Shown here piece by piece: positions 34,871-42,771 of a stretch of DNA of 64,000 nt (position 1 is the first letter of the stretch; each line of letters opens with the position of its first letter). A program made the translations under genes and the position numbers. The DNA lies in assembly GCA_046269235.1 (NCBI GenBank), contig JBJZOS010000003.1, positions 248,001-312,000 of the forward strand. The letters are read 5' to 3'. The notes under the pieces are model-generated. The model was not told the origin of the DNA. It was given only the letters and a program-made list of their open reading frames with translations, and ran no database searches. This DNA comes from Soonwooa sp032078105. GTDB taxonomy: Bacteria > Bacteroidota > Bacteroidia > Flavobacteriales > Weeksellaceae.

Positions 34871-35596
34871 TTAGTTAGCTACTGAAAACTGTTTTTCAAG
34901 TTCTATAGATTTTGGAAAAAGAATATTATTTTCTAAATGAATATGCGTATGTAAATCGTTTTCAAAGTCTTGAAGCATAGCAAAAGTCACACGATAAGTA
35001 TTACAAGCATCTGCTGGAGGTGTATAGCTATCCGTTAATGTTGCAATTTTTTCTAATCTTTCTCCTTCTACTGTGTGCTCGTGCTTCATCATTTCTACAG
35101 GATTTTCTACCGTTCCGAAATGAGGTTGTTCAATAGCTTGACCAGAGATTTTTGCGTTCACCATTTTTCTAATGAAAGGGAACAAAATCATTTCTTCTTT
35201 CTTTAAATGCGCTGCTAAATCTTGTGCAGAAGCATTGAAAAGATTGGTTATTTCGAACAATTCTGGGTGTCTTCCACCGTGTACTTTACAAAGTTTGTCT
35301 AAAAACTGTTGAATAATGGGTGTTTTTTCCTCTACATAACGGTGGTGTGTTTTTTCCACATAATCCGCTAATAAATCCAAAGGCCAAGATTTAAAATCGA
35401 TGCCAGAAGCGCCTGCTTTTGGAAGGCTTTCCAATTCAGCATAAATCTTATTTTGGTCTAAATCTTTTTTCTCACAAGCTTCTTCGATGGTTCTGCCACC
35501 TTTGCAACAAAAATCGATACCATACTTTTTAAAAATAGCTGCAGTTCTAAAATCTTCAGCAACCATATCCCCTATTAAATCTGTTTTTGTGTTCAT
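34871..35596 (-). CDS. ric: Iron-sulfur cluster repair di-iron protein (RIC/ScdA/YtfE)
   Basis: A 241-aa di-iron protein that restores Fe-S clusters damaged by NO or oxidants. The N-terminal ScdA_N/DUF542 domain is seen as GDMVAEDFRTAAIFKKYGIDFCCKGGRTIEEAC, in pieces: DMVAEDFRTAAIFKKYGI and DFCCKGG. The hemerythrin-like domain follows with ligand-bearing helices ADYVEKTHHRYVEE, HGGRHPELFEI, AHLKKEEMILFPF, MMKHEHTVEGERLE and DLHTHIHLENNILFPK. It heads the unit with norB and the hemerythrin gene. A 14-mer shared with the nirK leader lies just before the ATG, so NO-responsive control is likely. Confidence 0.95.
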   Translation of the reverse strand: MNTKTDLIGDMVAEDFRTAAIFKKYGIDFCCKGGRTIEEACEKKDLDQNKIYAELESLPKAGASGIDFKSWPLDLLADYVEKTHHRYVEEKTPIIQQFLDKLCKVHGGRHPELFEITNLFNASAQDLAAHLKKEEMILFPFIRKMVNAKISGQAIEQPHFGTVENPVEMMKHEHTVEGERLEKIATLTDSYTPPADACNTYRVTFAMLQDFENDLHTHIHLENNILFPKSIELEKQFSVAN

Positions 35597-35601
35597 AATA
35601 A

Positions 35602-35615
35602 AATACTTTTTTATC
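35602..35615 (-). promoter_or_regulatory. Candidate Rrf2/NsrR-type operator at scdA
   Basis: The minus strand reads GATAAAAAAGTATT here, ending 5 nt before the scdA ATG. The identical 14-mer occurs upstream of nirK at 38773-38786, and a 12/14 version upstream of the Rrf2 gene. The motif is AT-rich, so chance is not excluded. Confidence 0.4.
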
Positions 35616-35644
35616 CTTTATTGTTGTAAAATTTTTTAAGCGAA

Positions 35645-35722
35645 AAAAGCTGCTCTAGATCTTAAAAAATAAACATAGTTGGAGTATGTTAACCTAAAAA
35701 ACCAAGTTCTAGAACAGCTAAG
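35645..35722 (-). terminator. Terminator of the nirK operon
   Basis: On the minus strand AGCTGTTCTAGA pairs with TCTAGAGCAGCT (one G-U pair) around a long loop that has its own AACATA/TATGTT stem; TTTTTT follows. It separates the cytochrome gene from scdA. Confidence 0.7.
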
Positions 35723-35726
35723 TTAA

Positions 35727-36131
35727 TTATTTTTTTTGTGATAGAATATACTTCACCATCAATTTTGCGTTTTCTGGACTTAATCCTGCGTGTGGCGTCA
35801 TTGGGATTTCTCCCCAATTTCCTTTTCCTCCTTCAATAATTTTATTGGCTAACATATCGATGTCGGCTTCAGTATATTTAGCTGCGACATCATGGTAAGA
35901 AGGACCTACTAATTTGGAATCTATCTTATGACAAGACAAACAATCTGTTCCTTCCACCAATTTTTTTCCTTCTTCTTCTGGTGATAATGCTACAGCTGCT
36001 TCTGCTTTTTCAGTTGGTTCTTCTAACATAACGTTAGAATCTTGTTGGGGTACTTCTGCAGTAGCTTCTTTTTTTGAACAAGAAACAATTACTAAAGATG
36101 CTAAAATTCCTGCTAAAACTAATTTTTTCAT
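35727..36131 (-). CDS. Lipoprotein c-type cytochrome
   Basis: A 134-aa monoheme cytochrome c. A lipoprotein signal (VIVSCSKKE, Cys18) anchors it to a membrane, and a Glu/Ala-rich tether of ~35 residues follows. The domain has heme motif CLSCH (~63-67), KLVGPSYHDVAAKYT, and the distal Met loop GEIPMTPHAGLSPENAKLMV. It is typical of small electron carriers near copper nitrite reductases. As last gene of the nirK unit it is the probable electron donor to NirK. Its heme must be attached by the CcsBA system at 3.8-7.1 kb. Confidence 0.92.
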   Translation of the reverse strand: MKKLVLAGILASLVIVSCSKKEATAEVPQQDSNVMLEEPTEKAEAAVALSPEEEGKKLVEGTDCLSCHKIDSKLVGPSYHDVAAKYTEADIDMLANKIIEGGKGNWGEIPMTPHAGLSPENAKLMVKYILSQKK

Positions 36132-36161
36132 GATGTTGTTATTATATGTTACTATTTAATT

Positions 36162-36743
36162 TTAATTATTCAATTCTTTTTTAATGGCATTTACTGTATT
36201 ATCGATGTCGATATTAAGACCTTCTTTTTGATGAACCAAAAGTCCATCTTTTGAGTAAACGCTGATGATATTGGAGTGCGAAAAGTCCATTGGTGAAATT
36301 TGTTTGTATTTCATCGCCAACACGTTGGCAAGTTCGCGGGTATTGGCTTCGCTGCTTCGTAAGAAAAGCCATTGTTTTCCGTCTAGTTTATAAGTTTTCA
36401 AAAACTCTTGCATTTTTTCTGGTGTATCATGTTCTGGATCAATAGAAATAAAAACATAGCGCAAATCATCTGGATTTTTGTGAGCTACCTTGGCTTCAAT
36501 ATGTTTCATGTCTAAGGTTAATTTCGGACATGCCGTTTTGCAAGAGGTGTAAACCATGACCATTGTAAGAACTTTACCCTTCAAATCTTCCAATTGAATT
36601 TTTGTTCCATCGGGTTGCTCCCATTTTGAACTTAAATTGAAAATAGAATTGGGATTTAAGTTTTCAGTTTTTTGCTTGCTGCAGCTTCCCAAAATAAGGA
36701 CTGAAATACAAGCTATTGCGATGGTTTTAAATATATTTTTCAT
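36162..36743 (-). CDS. SCO1/SenC family copper chaperone lipoprotein
   Basis: A 193-aa thioredoxin-fold lipoprotein (lipobox LILGSCSKQ). It has the copper-binding CxxxC of Sco proteins in VMVYTSCKTACPKLTLDM, and the distal metal-ligand region FISIDPEHDTPEKMQEFL. The conserved His expected near the C-terminus is present in MDFSHSNIISVYS. Sco proteins deliver copper or reduce thiols during assembly of copper enzymes. In this operon copper loading of NirK is the simplest role. It sits 30 nt before the cytochrome gene. Confidence 0.92.
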   Translation of the reverse strand: MKNIFKTIAIACISVLILGSCSKQKTENLNPNSIFNLSSKWEQPDGTKIQLEDLKGKVLTMVMVYTSCKTACPKLTLDMKHIEAKVAHKNPDDLRYVFISIDPEHDTPEKMQEFLKTYKLDGKQWLFLRSSEANTRELANVLAMKYKQISPMDFSHSNIISVYSKDGLLVHQKEGLNIDIDNTVNAIKKELNN

Positions 36744-36749
36744 GATTTC

Positions 36750-37574
36750 TTACTTTTCAATATTATCTTTTGCACAACGGAATCCGAGGTTGTTAACCGT
36801 ATAATTGGCTTGCATACTTCCTCGCATTGCAAAGCGAACAAAGGCTGCATAATTCCTAAGATCTGAAGAGGTTACAGACGCACCTGCACAAAACAAAGTT
36901 TCGTTGGCGGCATTGTCTTTTCGGGATTCTCCTGTAATCATCACCGAGCTGAAATCTTCTGTCCATTCCCAAATGGTTCCGTACATATCGTAAATTCCCC
37001 AAGCGTTTGGTGCGTGCTGTTTTACAGGTTTTTTATACCACAATTTTTGTTGATAGAGATTCAAAATCTTCACTGTAAAATCAGGATCTTCGGTTGCATC
37101 TTTTAGATTTTCGCTGGCTCTGGCAGCATATTCCCATTCATCCACTGTTGGTAATCGTTTTCCGACACTTTCGGCGTAAGCTTTTGCGGCGTACCAAGAA
37201 ACATTGGTAACTGGTGCATCAGGACTTACATCGTCTGGCCACTCATAATCCCCTTTCCAATGATGGAGATATGTGCTGTCTGCATAGAGTTTAATAATTT
37301 TACTTTTGACCCATTGAGGATTCGCTTTTAAAAATTCTAAGTATTCATTGTTAGTTATGGCTGTTTCGTCCAGATAAAAGGATTTCACGTAGGTGAGGCT
37401 ATCGTTTTCTTTTCCAACAAATGCTTTGTAGTAACCGCCGTCAATTTTTTGCATTTTTTTATGGCTGGAAATGAATGCCAACTTAGGCTGCTCTTGCTTT
37501 TGTTGTGAAGATTTAGACGACTCTCCGCAAGAAAACAATAACAAAACAAATACTATGTAAATCCAATTTTTCAT
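36750..37574 (-). CDS. nirV: Formylglycine-generating-enzyme (SUMF1)-like lipoprotein, NirV-like
   Basis: A 274-aa protein with start at ATG 37574 (MKNWIYIVFVLLLFSCGES), giving a clean lipoprotein signal. The mature part is an FGE-sulfatase/SUMF1 fold: GGYYKAFVGKENDSLTYVKSFYLDETAITN, in pieces FYLDETAITNNEYLEFLKAN; VTNVSWYAAKAYAESVGKRLPTVDEWEYAAR (as VSWYAAKAYAESVGKRLPT and DEWEYAAR); NAWGIYDMYGTIWEWTEDF; and FRCAKD. Genes of this type beside nirK are called nirV. They lack proven activity and are probably needed for NirK maturation or electron flow. It lies between nirK and the sco gene. Confidence 0.88.
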   Translation of the reverse strand: MKNWIYIVFVLLLFSCGESSKSSQQKQEQPKLAFISSHKKMQKIDGGYYKAFVGKENDSLTYVKSFYLDETAITNNEYLEFLKANPQWVKSKIIKLYADSTYLHHWKGDYEWPDDVSPDAPVTNVSWYAAKAYAESVGKRLPTVDEWEYAARASENLKDATEDPDFTVKILNLYQQKLWYKKPVKQHAPNAWGIYDMYGTIWEWTEDFSSVMITGESRKDNAANETLFCAGASVTSSDLRNYAAFVRFAMRGSMQANYTVNNLGFRCAKDNIEK

Positions 37575-37630
37575 TTTAAAAGTGAACCACTCAATGGTTA
37601 TCAAAAGTTTAAAAAACTATTACTATGGAA

Positions 37631-38668
37631 CTATTTATTTGATTTAAAAACCTTATGGTTGTCTGGCCCAGTAATTTTAATTTTACCCAAAGCACCTTTG
37701 TTGAAAGCTCTGAAAATCGCGTGGTCAACAATCACATATTCACCAGGAACAGTTGCTTTAAACTCTGCAATGGCAGCGCCTCCAGGAGGAATTACAGTAG
37801 TTTGCACGTTTTCGTTAATTAAGCTTCCACCTTCAACATATACTCTATCGAAAATCTCCCCGATTAAGTGGAAAGAAGACGTCATGTTTGGACCACCGTT
37901 TCCTACAAAGAATCTTACTGTTTCGCCTACTTTGGCTTCCAATTCTCCTTTACCTAGCAAAGCACCTGTATGTCCGTTGAACACTACATAATCTGGATGT
38001 TCTGCAATGGCTTTATCCATATCAAATTCTTGCAATCCTTTGTCTCCAAATTTTCCTTTGGTATAGAAATCACCTTGCATAATGTAGAATTCTTTATCCA
38101 CTTTTGGAAGACCTCCTTCAGGTTCAATTAAAATCAAACCATACATTCCGTTGGCGATGTGCATTCCAACTGGTGCAGTGGCACAATGGTACACATACAA
38201 TCCAGGATTTAAAGCTTTGAAATTAAACACCGCTTCTTTTCCGGGTGCCACGAAAGTAGCTTCTGCACCACCTCCAGGACCATTTACCGCATGAAGGTCG
38301 ATATTATGAGGGAAAACTGAGTTTTCATTATTTTTAAGGTGAAATTCAATTTCGTCACCTACTCTTGCACGGATAAAACTTCCTGGAACCGAACCACCGA
38401 ATGTCCAGAAATTGTATTGCGTTCCGTCCGCTAACTCTCCTGTTTTCTCAATAGTTTCAAGACGAACGATGAGTTTTTTGGCAGCACGATCTCCGATGGG
38501 AGCAGGAACGTTGGGAGCTTCTGTTAATTTTGCTTCTTCTGCTTCTCCTGCAACTGCGATATTTTCTGTATCGGCAGATTTCGAAGCTGCGCCTGATGTA
38601 TTCTCTTTACATGCATTAATCGAAAGTCCTGCAAGTAAAATGGCTAAGGGGAAAATGTACTTTTTCAT
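37631..38668 (-). CDS. nirK: Copper-containing nitrite reductase, AniA-type lipoprotein
   Basis: A 345-aa two-cupredoxin-domain enzyme reducing nitrite to NO. Signal peptide with lipobox SINACKEN marks a lipoprotein as in Neisseria AniA. Copper ligands are visible: HNIDLHAVNG (type-1 His and type-2 His, with the catalytic Asp between), YVYHCATAPVGMHIANGMYG (type-2 His, type-1 Cys, His and Met), and SFHLIGEIFDRV (type-2 His of the neighbouring subunit). The short CATAPVGMH loop is that of the AniA-like class. It heads the nirK-nirV-sco-cytochrome unit. The leader holds a candidate Rrf2 operator at 38773-38786. Confidence 0.97.
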   Translation of the reverse strand: MKKYIFPLAILLAGLSINACKENTSGAASKSADTENIAVAGEAEEAKLTEAPNVPAPIGDRAAKKLIVRLETIEKTGELADGTQYNFWTFGGSVPGSFIRARVGDEIEFHLKNNENSVFPHNIDLHAVNGPGGGAEATFVAPGKEAVFNFKALNPGLYVYHCATAPVGMHIANGMYGLILIEPEGGLPKVDKEFYIMQGDFYTKGKFGDKGLQEFDMDKAIAEHPDYVVFNGHTGALLGKGELEAKVGETVRFFVGNGGPNMTSSFHLIGEIFDRVYVEGGSLINENVQTTVIPPGGAAIAEFKATVPGEYVIVDHAIFRAFNKGALGKIKITGPDNHKVFKSNK

Positions 38669-38772
38669 GATGGTTTACATTTAATAGTGAACGGTTGTAA
38701 TTTTTATTTTATTTATTTGAATTAAGCTTAATAAAGGATAACTGAACTTTAATTTCTTTAATTAAATATTAT

Positions 38773-38786
38773 AATACTTTTTTATC
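38773..38786 (-). promoter_or_regulatory. Candidate Rrf2/NsrR-type operator upstream of nirK
   Basis: GATAAAAAAGTATT on the minus strand, identical to the site before scdA, and extended here to an imperfect dyad AAGATA..GTATTAT. It lies ~105 nt before the nirK ATG. Confidence 0.4.
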
Positions 38787-38814
38787 TTTTTTTATGTATA
38801 AAATAGATTTCTCT

Positions 38815-39246
38815 CTATCTTCTTAAAAATATTTTCTGAGCTTCTAATTGGCTAACAAAATCTCCAATTTTCATTTCATTCAGCATATTTTGCAAATTAT
38901 TTCTGATATGCTTAAACTCATTATGAACTGGACAAGGATGCGATTCTGAACATTCTTTCAATCCTAAGGCGCAACCTGTAAAAATTTTGTCGCCATCCAT
39001 TTCTTTTACAATTTCTGCTAAAGAACGGTTAAGACTAATACTATCTAAATAAAAACCGCCTGTTGGTCCTTTTGCAGATTGTACGAAACCTTTTCTGCTG
39101 AGATCCTGCAATATTTTTGCGATAAAATATTCAGGAGAATCTATTCCGCTTGCAATATCCTTAATACCAATTCTTCCGCCATCTTTCGTCTGCTGAGTGA
39201 TGTAGATTAAGGCTCTCAAAGCGTATTCACAAGTTTTGGAAAACAT
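38815..39246 (-). CDS. Rrf2 family transcriptional regulator (NsrR/IscR-like)
   Basis: A 143-aa Fe-S regulator. The winged helix spans ~1-80 (YALRALIYITQQTKDGGRI, IASGIDSPEYFIAKILQDL, GPTGGFYLD wing). The three cluster cysteines are Cys92, Cys99 and Cys105 (TGCALGLKECSESHPCPVH), the arrangement of IscR and NsrR. Its position directly upstream of nirK, with norB and scdA nearby, points to an NO-sensing repressor like NsrR rather than an Fe-S biogenesis regulator. A TAACTTTG -7 box is upstream, with a site similar to the nirK/scdA motif over the -33 region. Confidence 0.92.
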   Translation of the reverse strand: MFSKTCEYALRALIYITQQTKDGGRIGIKDIASGIDSPEYFIAKILQDLSRKGFVQSAKGPTGGFYLDSISLNRSLAEIVKEMDGDKIFTGCALGLKECSESHPCPVHNEFKHIRNNLQNMLNEMKIGDFVSQLEAQKIFLRR

Positions 39247-39266
39247 ATTCTTTCTTTTTTCTATGA

Positions 39267-39274
39267 CAAAGTTA
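39267..39274 (-). promoter_or_regulatory. -7 promoter element for the Rrf2 gene
   Basis: TAACTTTG on the minus strand fits TAnnTTTG, 20 nt before the ATG. Confidence 0.55.
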
Positions 39275-39294
39275 AATCTAATTCTCCAATAAAA

Positions 39295-39308
39295 GATAAA
39301 AAACTCTT
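39295..39308 (+). promoter_or_regulatory. Possible autoregulatory operator of the Rrf2 gene
   Basis: GATAAAAAACTCTT on the plus strand matches 12 of 14 bases of the nirK/scdA motif, sits within an AAAAGA..TCTTTT dyad and covers the -33 region of the Rrf2 promoter. Confidence 0.3.
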
Positions 39309-39324
39309 TTATTTGGATATGACT

Positions 39325-39972
39325 TTAATCAGCTTTATTTTTTGCGGGAATAATGTACTTCACTCCCAATTGGATATTGGCCAAATTAGCTTCCATATTG
39401 AAACGATTTTTACTAGCATCGCTCTCTTTATAATTCGTATTAAAATATCCAATTTCACCGATACTTGCCGCAATTTTCCAACGTGGACTCAAAAAATAAT
39501 CAATTCCGGGTTTTATGCTTACACCAAAACTAGAATACGAATTTTTGCTTTGTGCATCACCTACTCCATTGTTAGAAATTGTTGTGTGTTTTACATTTCC
39601 AAATTCTAAAGGAAAATCTAATTGACAAAACAAACTGAATTTAGAATCCAGAACCCAAAATTTTCTAAGAGAAGGTGTCACAACGAAAGCCGAAGTTTTA
39701 TTTTCTAAACTAAAAACATCCAATGTTGCATTCTGAGATTGCGATTTGTCGATGTCCTGCTTATAACCTGCACTCAGCACAACTGCCCAATTGGGGGCAA
39801 AAAAATATCCATAAGTCGGCAAAAACTTGTAGGATTCCATACTGCTGTTTTTAGAATGATCTTTGGTGTTTGAAAAGCCTATTTGTCCAGAAATAAACTG
39901 AGTCCCTTGCGGAACTTGGGCACTTGTCATTCCGAAACACAAAAAACCTGATAAGAGAATGATACGTTTCAT
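39325..39972 (-). CDS. Outer-membrane beta-barrel protein
   Basis: A 215-aa porin-family protein; start at ATG 39972 (MKRIILLSGFLCFG) with a signal peptide ending TSAQ. The mature part alternates amphipathic strands with turns: GTQFISGQIGFSN, SYKFLPTYGYFFAPNWAVVL, SAGYKQDIDKSQ, FSLFCQLDFPLEFGNV, GVSIKPGIDYFLSPRWKIAASIG, and the final strand NIQLGVKYII. This fits a small eight-stranded OmpW/OmpX-like barrel. Cargo is unknown. It is adjacent to the Rrf2-nirK block but has no sequence link to copper or nitrite. Confidence 0.85.
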   Translation of the reverse strand: MKRIILLSGFLCFGMTSAQVPQGTQFISGQIGFSNTKDHSKNSSMESYKFLPTYGYFFAPNWAVVLSAGYKQDIDKSQSQNATLDVFSLENKTSAFVVTPSLRKFWVLDSKFSLFCQLDFPLEFGNVKHTTISNNGVGDAQSKNSYSSFGVSIKPGIDYFLSPRWKIAASIGEIGYFNTNYKESDASKNRFNMEANLANIQLGVKYIIPAKNKAD

Positions 39973-40209
39973 GATTTTCAATTTTTAATGATTAAATTTT
40001 AAAAACATGTAAATCTAAATAATAAAAGACTAAAAGGTATTTTATTTTAATATGATAAATTTCAGCCTGTATAAAATGTGCTATTAAAATTTCAGTATTT
40101 TGAATAAAACATCTTAAAGTAATAACATAACACACTAATATCCAGTTTTTTATATTTAATATTCAACAAATAACAATTCTATATTTAATAATCTAAGATA
40201 AAAGTCATA

Positions 40210-40240
40210 TTGAAATTATTGAGAATTGAGGCTACATTTG
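40210..40240 (+). promoter_or_regulatory. Promoter of the small Cys-rich gene, only 4 nt from the ATG
   Basis: TTG at 40210-40212, a 20-nt spacer, and TACATTTG at 40233-40240 form a good Bacteroidota promoter. The ATG follows after GGTT, so the transcript probably starts at or next to the start codon. Confidence 0.65.
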
Positions 40241-40244
40241 GGTT

Positions 40245-40604
40245 ATGAAACTTTGGTTTTCCATATTTTATTCTAGCTTAATTTTGCTTTGCAGCAGCCA
40301 ATCTGCATTGCTACAGTTGGATTATGCCATTAACCAAGATTTCTACGAATTGCATTGTGAGAACAAAGACCAACCAGAGCTCGATTGTCATGGAAAATGT
40401 CAAATGTCACAAACCGAAAATCCCAATATTGCCAATTCGCAACTTCTGAAAATTTGTTTCGATTACAGTTTTATTGGACCAAAAATCATCAATTTTGAAG
40501 AGAACTTTTCTTTCACTTTACAAAATCGTGATGTAAATATTTTCCAAAACCAAATTTATATTTCTCCATCTTTTGAGATCGCGGAAGAACCGCCAACTGT
40601 ATAG
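40245..40604 (+). CDS. Small secreted Cys-rich protein upstream of the copper receptor
   Basis: A 119-aa protein with a signal-peptide-like N-terminus (WFSIFYSSLILLCSSQSALL). The segment YELHCENKDQPELDCHGKCQMSQ has three Cys, two His and a Met (HC, CHGKC, M), a plausible metal-binding patch. I recall similar short proteins with a CENKDxPxxxCxGKC pattern next to TonB-dependent receptors in Flavobacteriia, without known function. Its promoter box is 4 nt from the ATG. The receptor gene follows within 70 nt on the same strand and probably shares the transcript. A role in periplasmic metal handling is inference. Confidence 0.75.
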   Translation: MKLWFSIFYSSLILLCSSQSALLQLDYAINQDFYELHCENKDQPELDCHGKCQMSQTENPNIANSQLLKICFDYSFIGPKIINFEENFSFTLQNRDVNIFQNQIYISPSFEIAEEPPTV

Positions 40605-40672
40605 ACTTTTTCTAAGATTTATTAAGCTTGGTTTCATATATCAAGTTCCGTTTAATTATTAATAAATTAATC

Positions 40673-42700
40673 ATGTCTCATACAATTATAAAAGCTTTTC
40701 CGAAGATTAGCCTAGGTCTTTTTTGCAGTATTGCTAGCCTTAATTTTCTTCATGCACAACAAAATGACAGCCTTCAAATACAAAATATTGAAGTCGTAAA
40801 ACTCACAAAATTCACATCAAAAAACCATCAAAATTCTAAACAAATCAAGGTAAGTTCCAATCAACTTTTGGATCACGATGCGGGAAATTTCCTAAAAACG
40901 CTTCCAGAATTTTCGGGAGTTAAAAAAGCCGGAAACTTCGGCACAGATCCCGTTTTGCGTGGTTTCAAATACGAGCAACTCAATATCGTAACAGATGGTT
41001 CGACGTACGCCATCAATGCTTGTCCGAGCCGCATGGATCCTTCTATTTCGCAGATTAATATGAATACTGTAAAAGAAGCAAATATCTACAAAGGTCCTTA
41101 TCAATTTCGTTTTGGTCCTGCTGTGGGCGGCACGATTAATTTTGTATCAGAAAAGCCAAAGTTCAATGACAGTTTAAAATTTAGAAACCGTTTTTCTAGC
41201 AGTTACGACAGCAATGGCAGCATTTTTAAAAATGAATGGTTAAGTCAATTAACTTCCAAGAAATTCAATCTTGATATTTTCGCCAGTTACAACGATGGCG
41301 ACAGATACAAAGATGGCAACGGCGACGAAGTTCGAGCAGCCTTCAAACGCTATTCTGTGGGGACAAAAGCGCAATATCAATGGAATGAAAATAATGTAAG
41401 TAGTTTGAATGTAACAACCAATCAAGGAAGAAATGTAGAATTTGCGGCTTTAAAAATGGATCTTATTTATGACAAAACTTGGATGGCGCAATTGCAACAC
41501 AAAACAAATTTTAGAAATTCAGTTTTAAAGGAAATTTCTTACGCTGCCTACCTCACAAATGTTGACCATTCCATGGGATCGCCCAACCGAAATATGGTGA
41601 GCAATGTTTCTTCTAAAACTTATGGCGGACGTATAGAAAGCTTTTGGAAAAAATCGACTTGGCAACTTTTTTCAGGTCTTGATGTTAAACATGAAGAGGC
41701 AAAAAGTCTTTCTATGACCTCGAAAAAGCCAATGATGCCACGCGATGGAAGCAGTTGGCAAGATTCGCATATCAATCAATTAGGTTGGTTTAATGAGTTT
41801 ACTAAAAGCTTTGGAAATAGCAAATTGACCGCTTCTTACCGAATGGATTACAATACTGCAAACGCCGAAGATTTGTCCAAACTATTTGAAAGACTGTACG
41901 GAAAAGCCGATAGCGAGCAGATTAATCATAGTTTTAGTTTAGGTTTTCAAAAGCAATTGGCCTCGCATTCGGATATTGCCATTTGGGTGGGACGTGGACA
42001 ACGCAGTGGAAGTTTAACAGAGCGTTTTATCAATCGTTTTGCGGTGGGAAACGACAGTTATGAAGTGGTAGGAAATCCGCATATAAAACCCGAAACTAAT
42101 AATCAGGCGGACATTATTTATACGTTTCATACCGATAATTTTCATTTTCAAGCGGACGTTTTTTATGCTTTGATGCAAAATTATATTGGCGGCGTTCTTA
42201 GAAGTGACTTGATAACTGGATCTATGCAAAATCCGACGGTACGACAAATTCAGAATATTAAAAAAGCCATGAAAACAGGTTTTGAATCGAGAGCACATTG
42301 GCAATTTTTACCGAATTATAAAACCGATTTGGCGGTGGCATACACCTATGCAGAAGATTTGGAAAAGAAAACACCATTGGCAGAAATTGCTCCAATTAAT
42401 GTAAAATGGAATCTGGAAGCGCAATATTCGAAACTTATTTTAGGATTAAATTATCGATTTTCTGGAAAACAAAATCGCATTAATCCAGAGTTTGGAGAAC
42501 TGAAAACCAAAGATTTTTCGGTGTTTGATGTGTATTCGAATTTTAAATTAAATTCAAACATTCAATTCCAGTTTGAAGTTAGCAATTTGTTTAATCGCGC
42601 TTATGCGGAACATCTTTCAAGAACTTTGAGCGACAATACGCAACAACGGATTTTAGAACGCGGCCGAAGTTTTAATTTGGGTGTTTTCCTCAACTTTTAA
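40673..42700 (+). CDS. TonB-dependent copper receptor (OprC/NosA-like)
   Basis: A 675-aa outer-membrane receptor with start at ATG 40673 (MSHTIIKAFPKISLG); a TTG-initiated longer frame (40628) has no signal peptide at its N-terminus. Signal peptide to ~Gln29, plug domain ~50-165 (FLKTLPEFSGVKKAGNFGTD, VLRGFKYEQLNIVTDG, GPYQFRFGPAVGGTINFV), then a 22-strand barrel ending RSFNLGVFLNF. Cys117 and Met121 (ACPSRMDP) and His299 and Met301 (DHSMG) reproduce the CxxxM and HxM copper ligands of Pseudomonas OprC (C143, M147, H323, M325), with nearly the same spacing. So it likely imports copper. It sits beside the copper enzyme NirK and its Sco chaperone. Confidence 0.88.
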   Translation: MSHTIIKAFPKISLGLFCSIASLNFLHAQQNDSLQIQNIEVVKLTKFTSKNHQNSKQIKVSSNQLLDHDAGNFLKTLPEFSGVKKAGNFGTDPVLRGFKYEQLNIVTDGSTYAINACPSRMDPSISQINMNTVKEANIYKGPYQFRFGPAVGGTINFVSEKPKFNDSLKFRNRFSSSYDSNGSIFKNEWLSQLTSKKFNLDIFASYNDGDRYKDGNGDEVRAAFKRYSVGTKAQYQWNENNVSSLNVTTNQGRNVEFAALKMDLIYDKTWMAQLQHKTNFRNSVLKEISYAAYLTNVDHSMGSPNRNMVSNVSSKTYGGRIESFWKKSTWQLFSGLDVKHEEAKSLSMTSKKPMMPRDGSSWQDSHINQLGWFNEFTKSFGNSKLTASYRMDYNTANAEDLSKLFERLYGKADSEQINHSFSLGFQKQLASHSDIAIWVGRGQRSGSLTERFINRFAVGNDSYEVVGNPHIKPETNNQADIIYTFHTDNFHFQADVFYALMQNYIGGVLRSDLITGSMQNPTVRQIQNIKKAMKTGFESRAHWQFLPNYKTDLAVAYTYAEDLEKKTPLAEIAPINVKWNLEAQYSKLILGLNYRFSGKQNRINPEFGELKTKDFSVFDVYSNFKLNSNIQFQFEVSNLFNRAYAEHLSRTLSDNTQQRILERGRSFNLGVFLNF

Positions 42701-42711
42701 GCTTACAAATA

Positions 42712-42746
42712 AAAAACGAGTTCAAACATTTTTTGAACTCGTTTTT
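42712..42746. terminator. Bidirectional terminator between the receptor gene and purK
   Basis: A perfect stem (AAAAACGAGTTCAAA with its complement, loop CATT) has T-runs on both strands, between convergent genes. Confidence 0.9.
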
Positions 42747-42771
42747 ATTATTTTATGATTTAGAATTTTAT

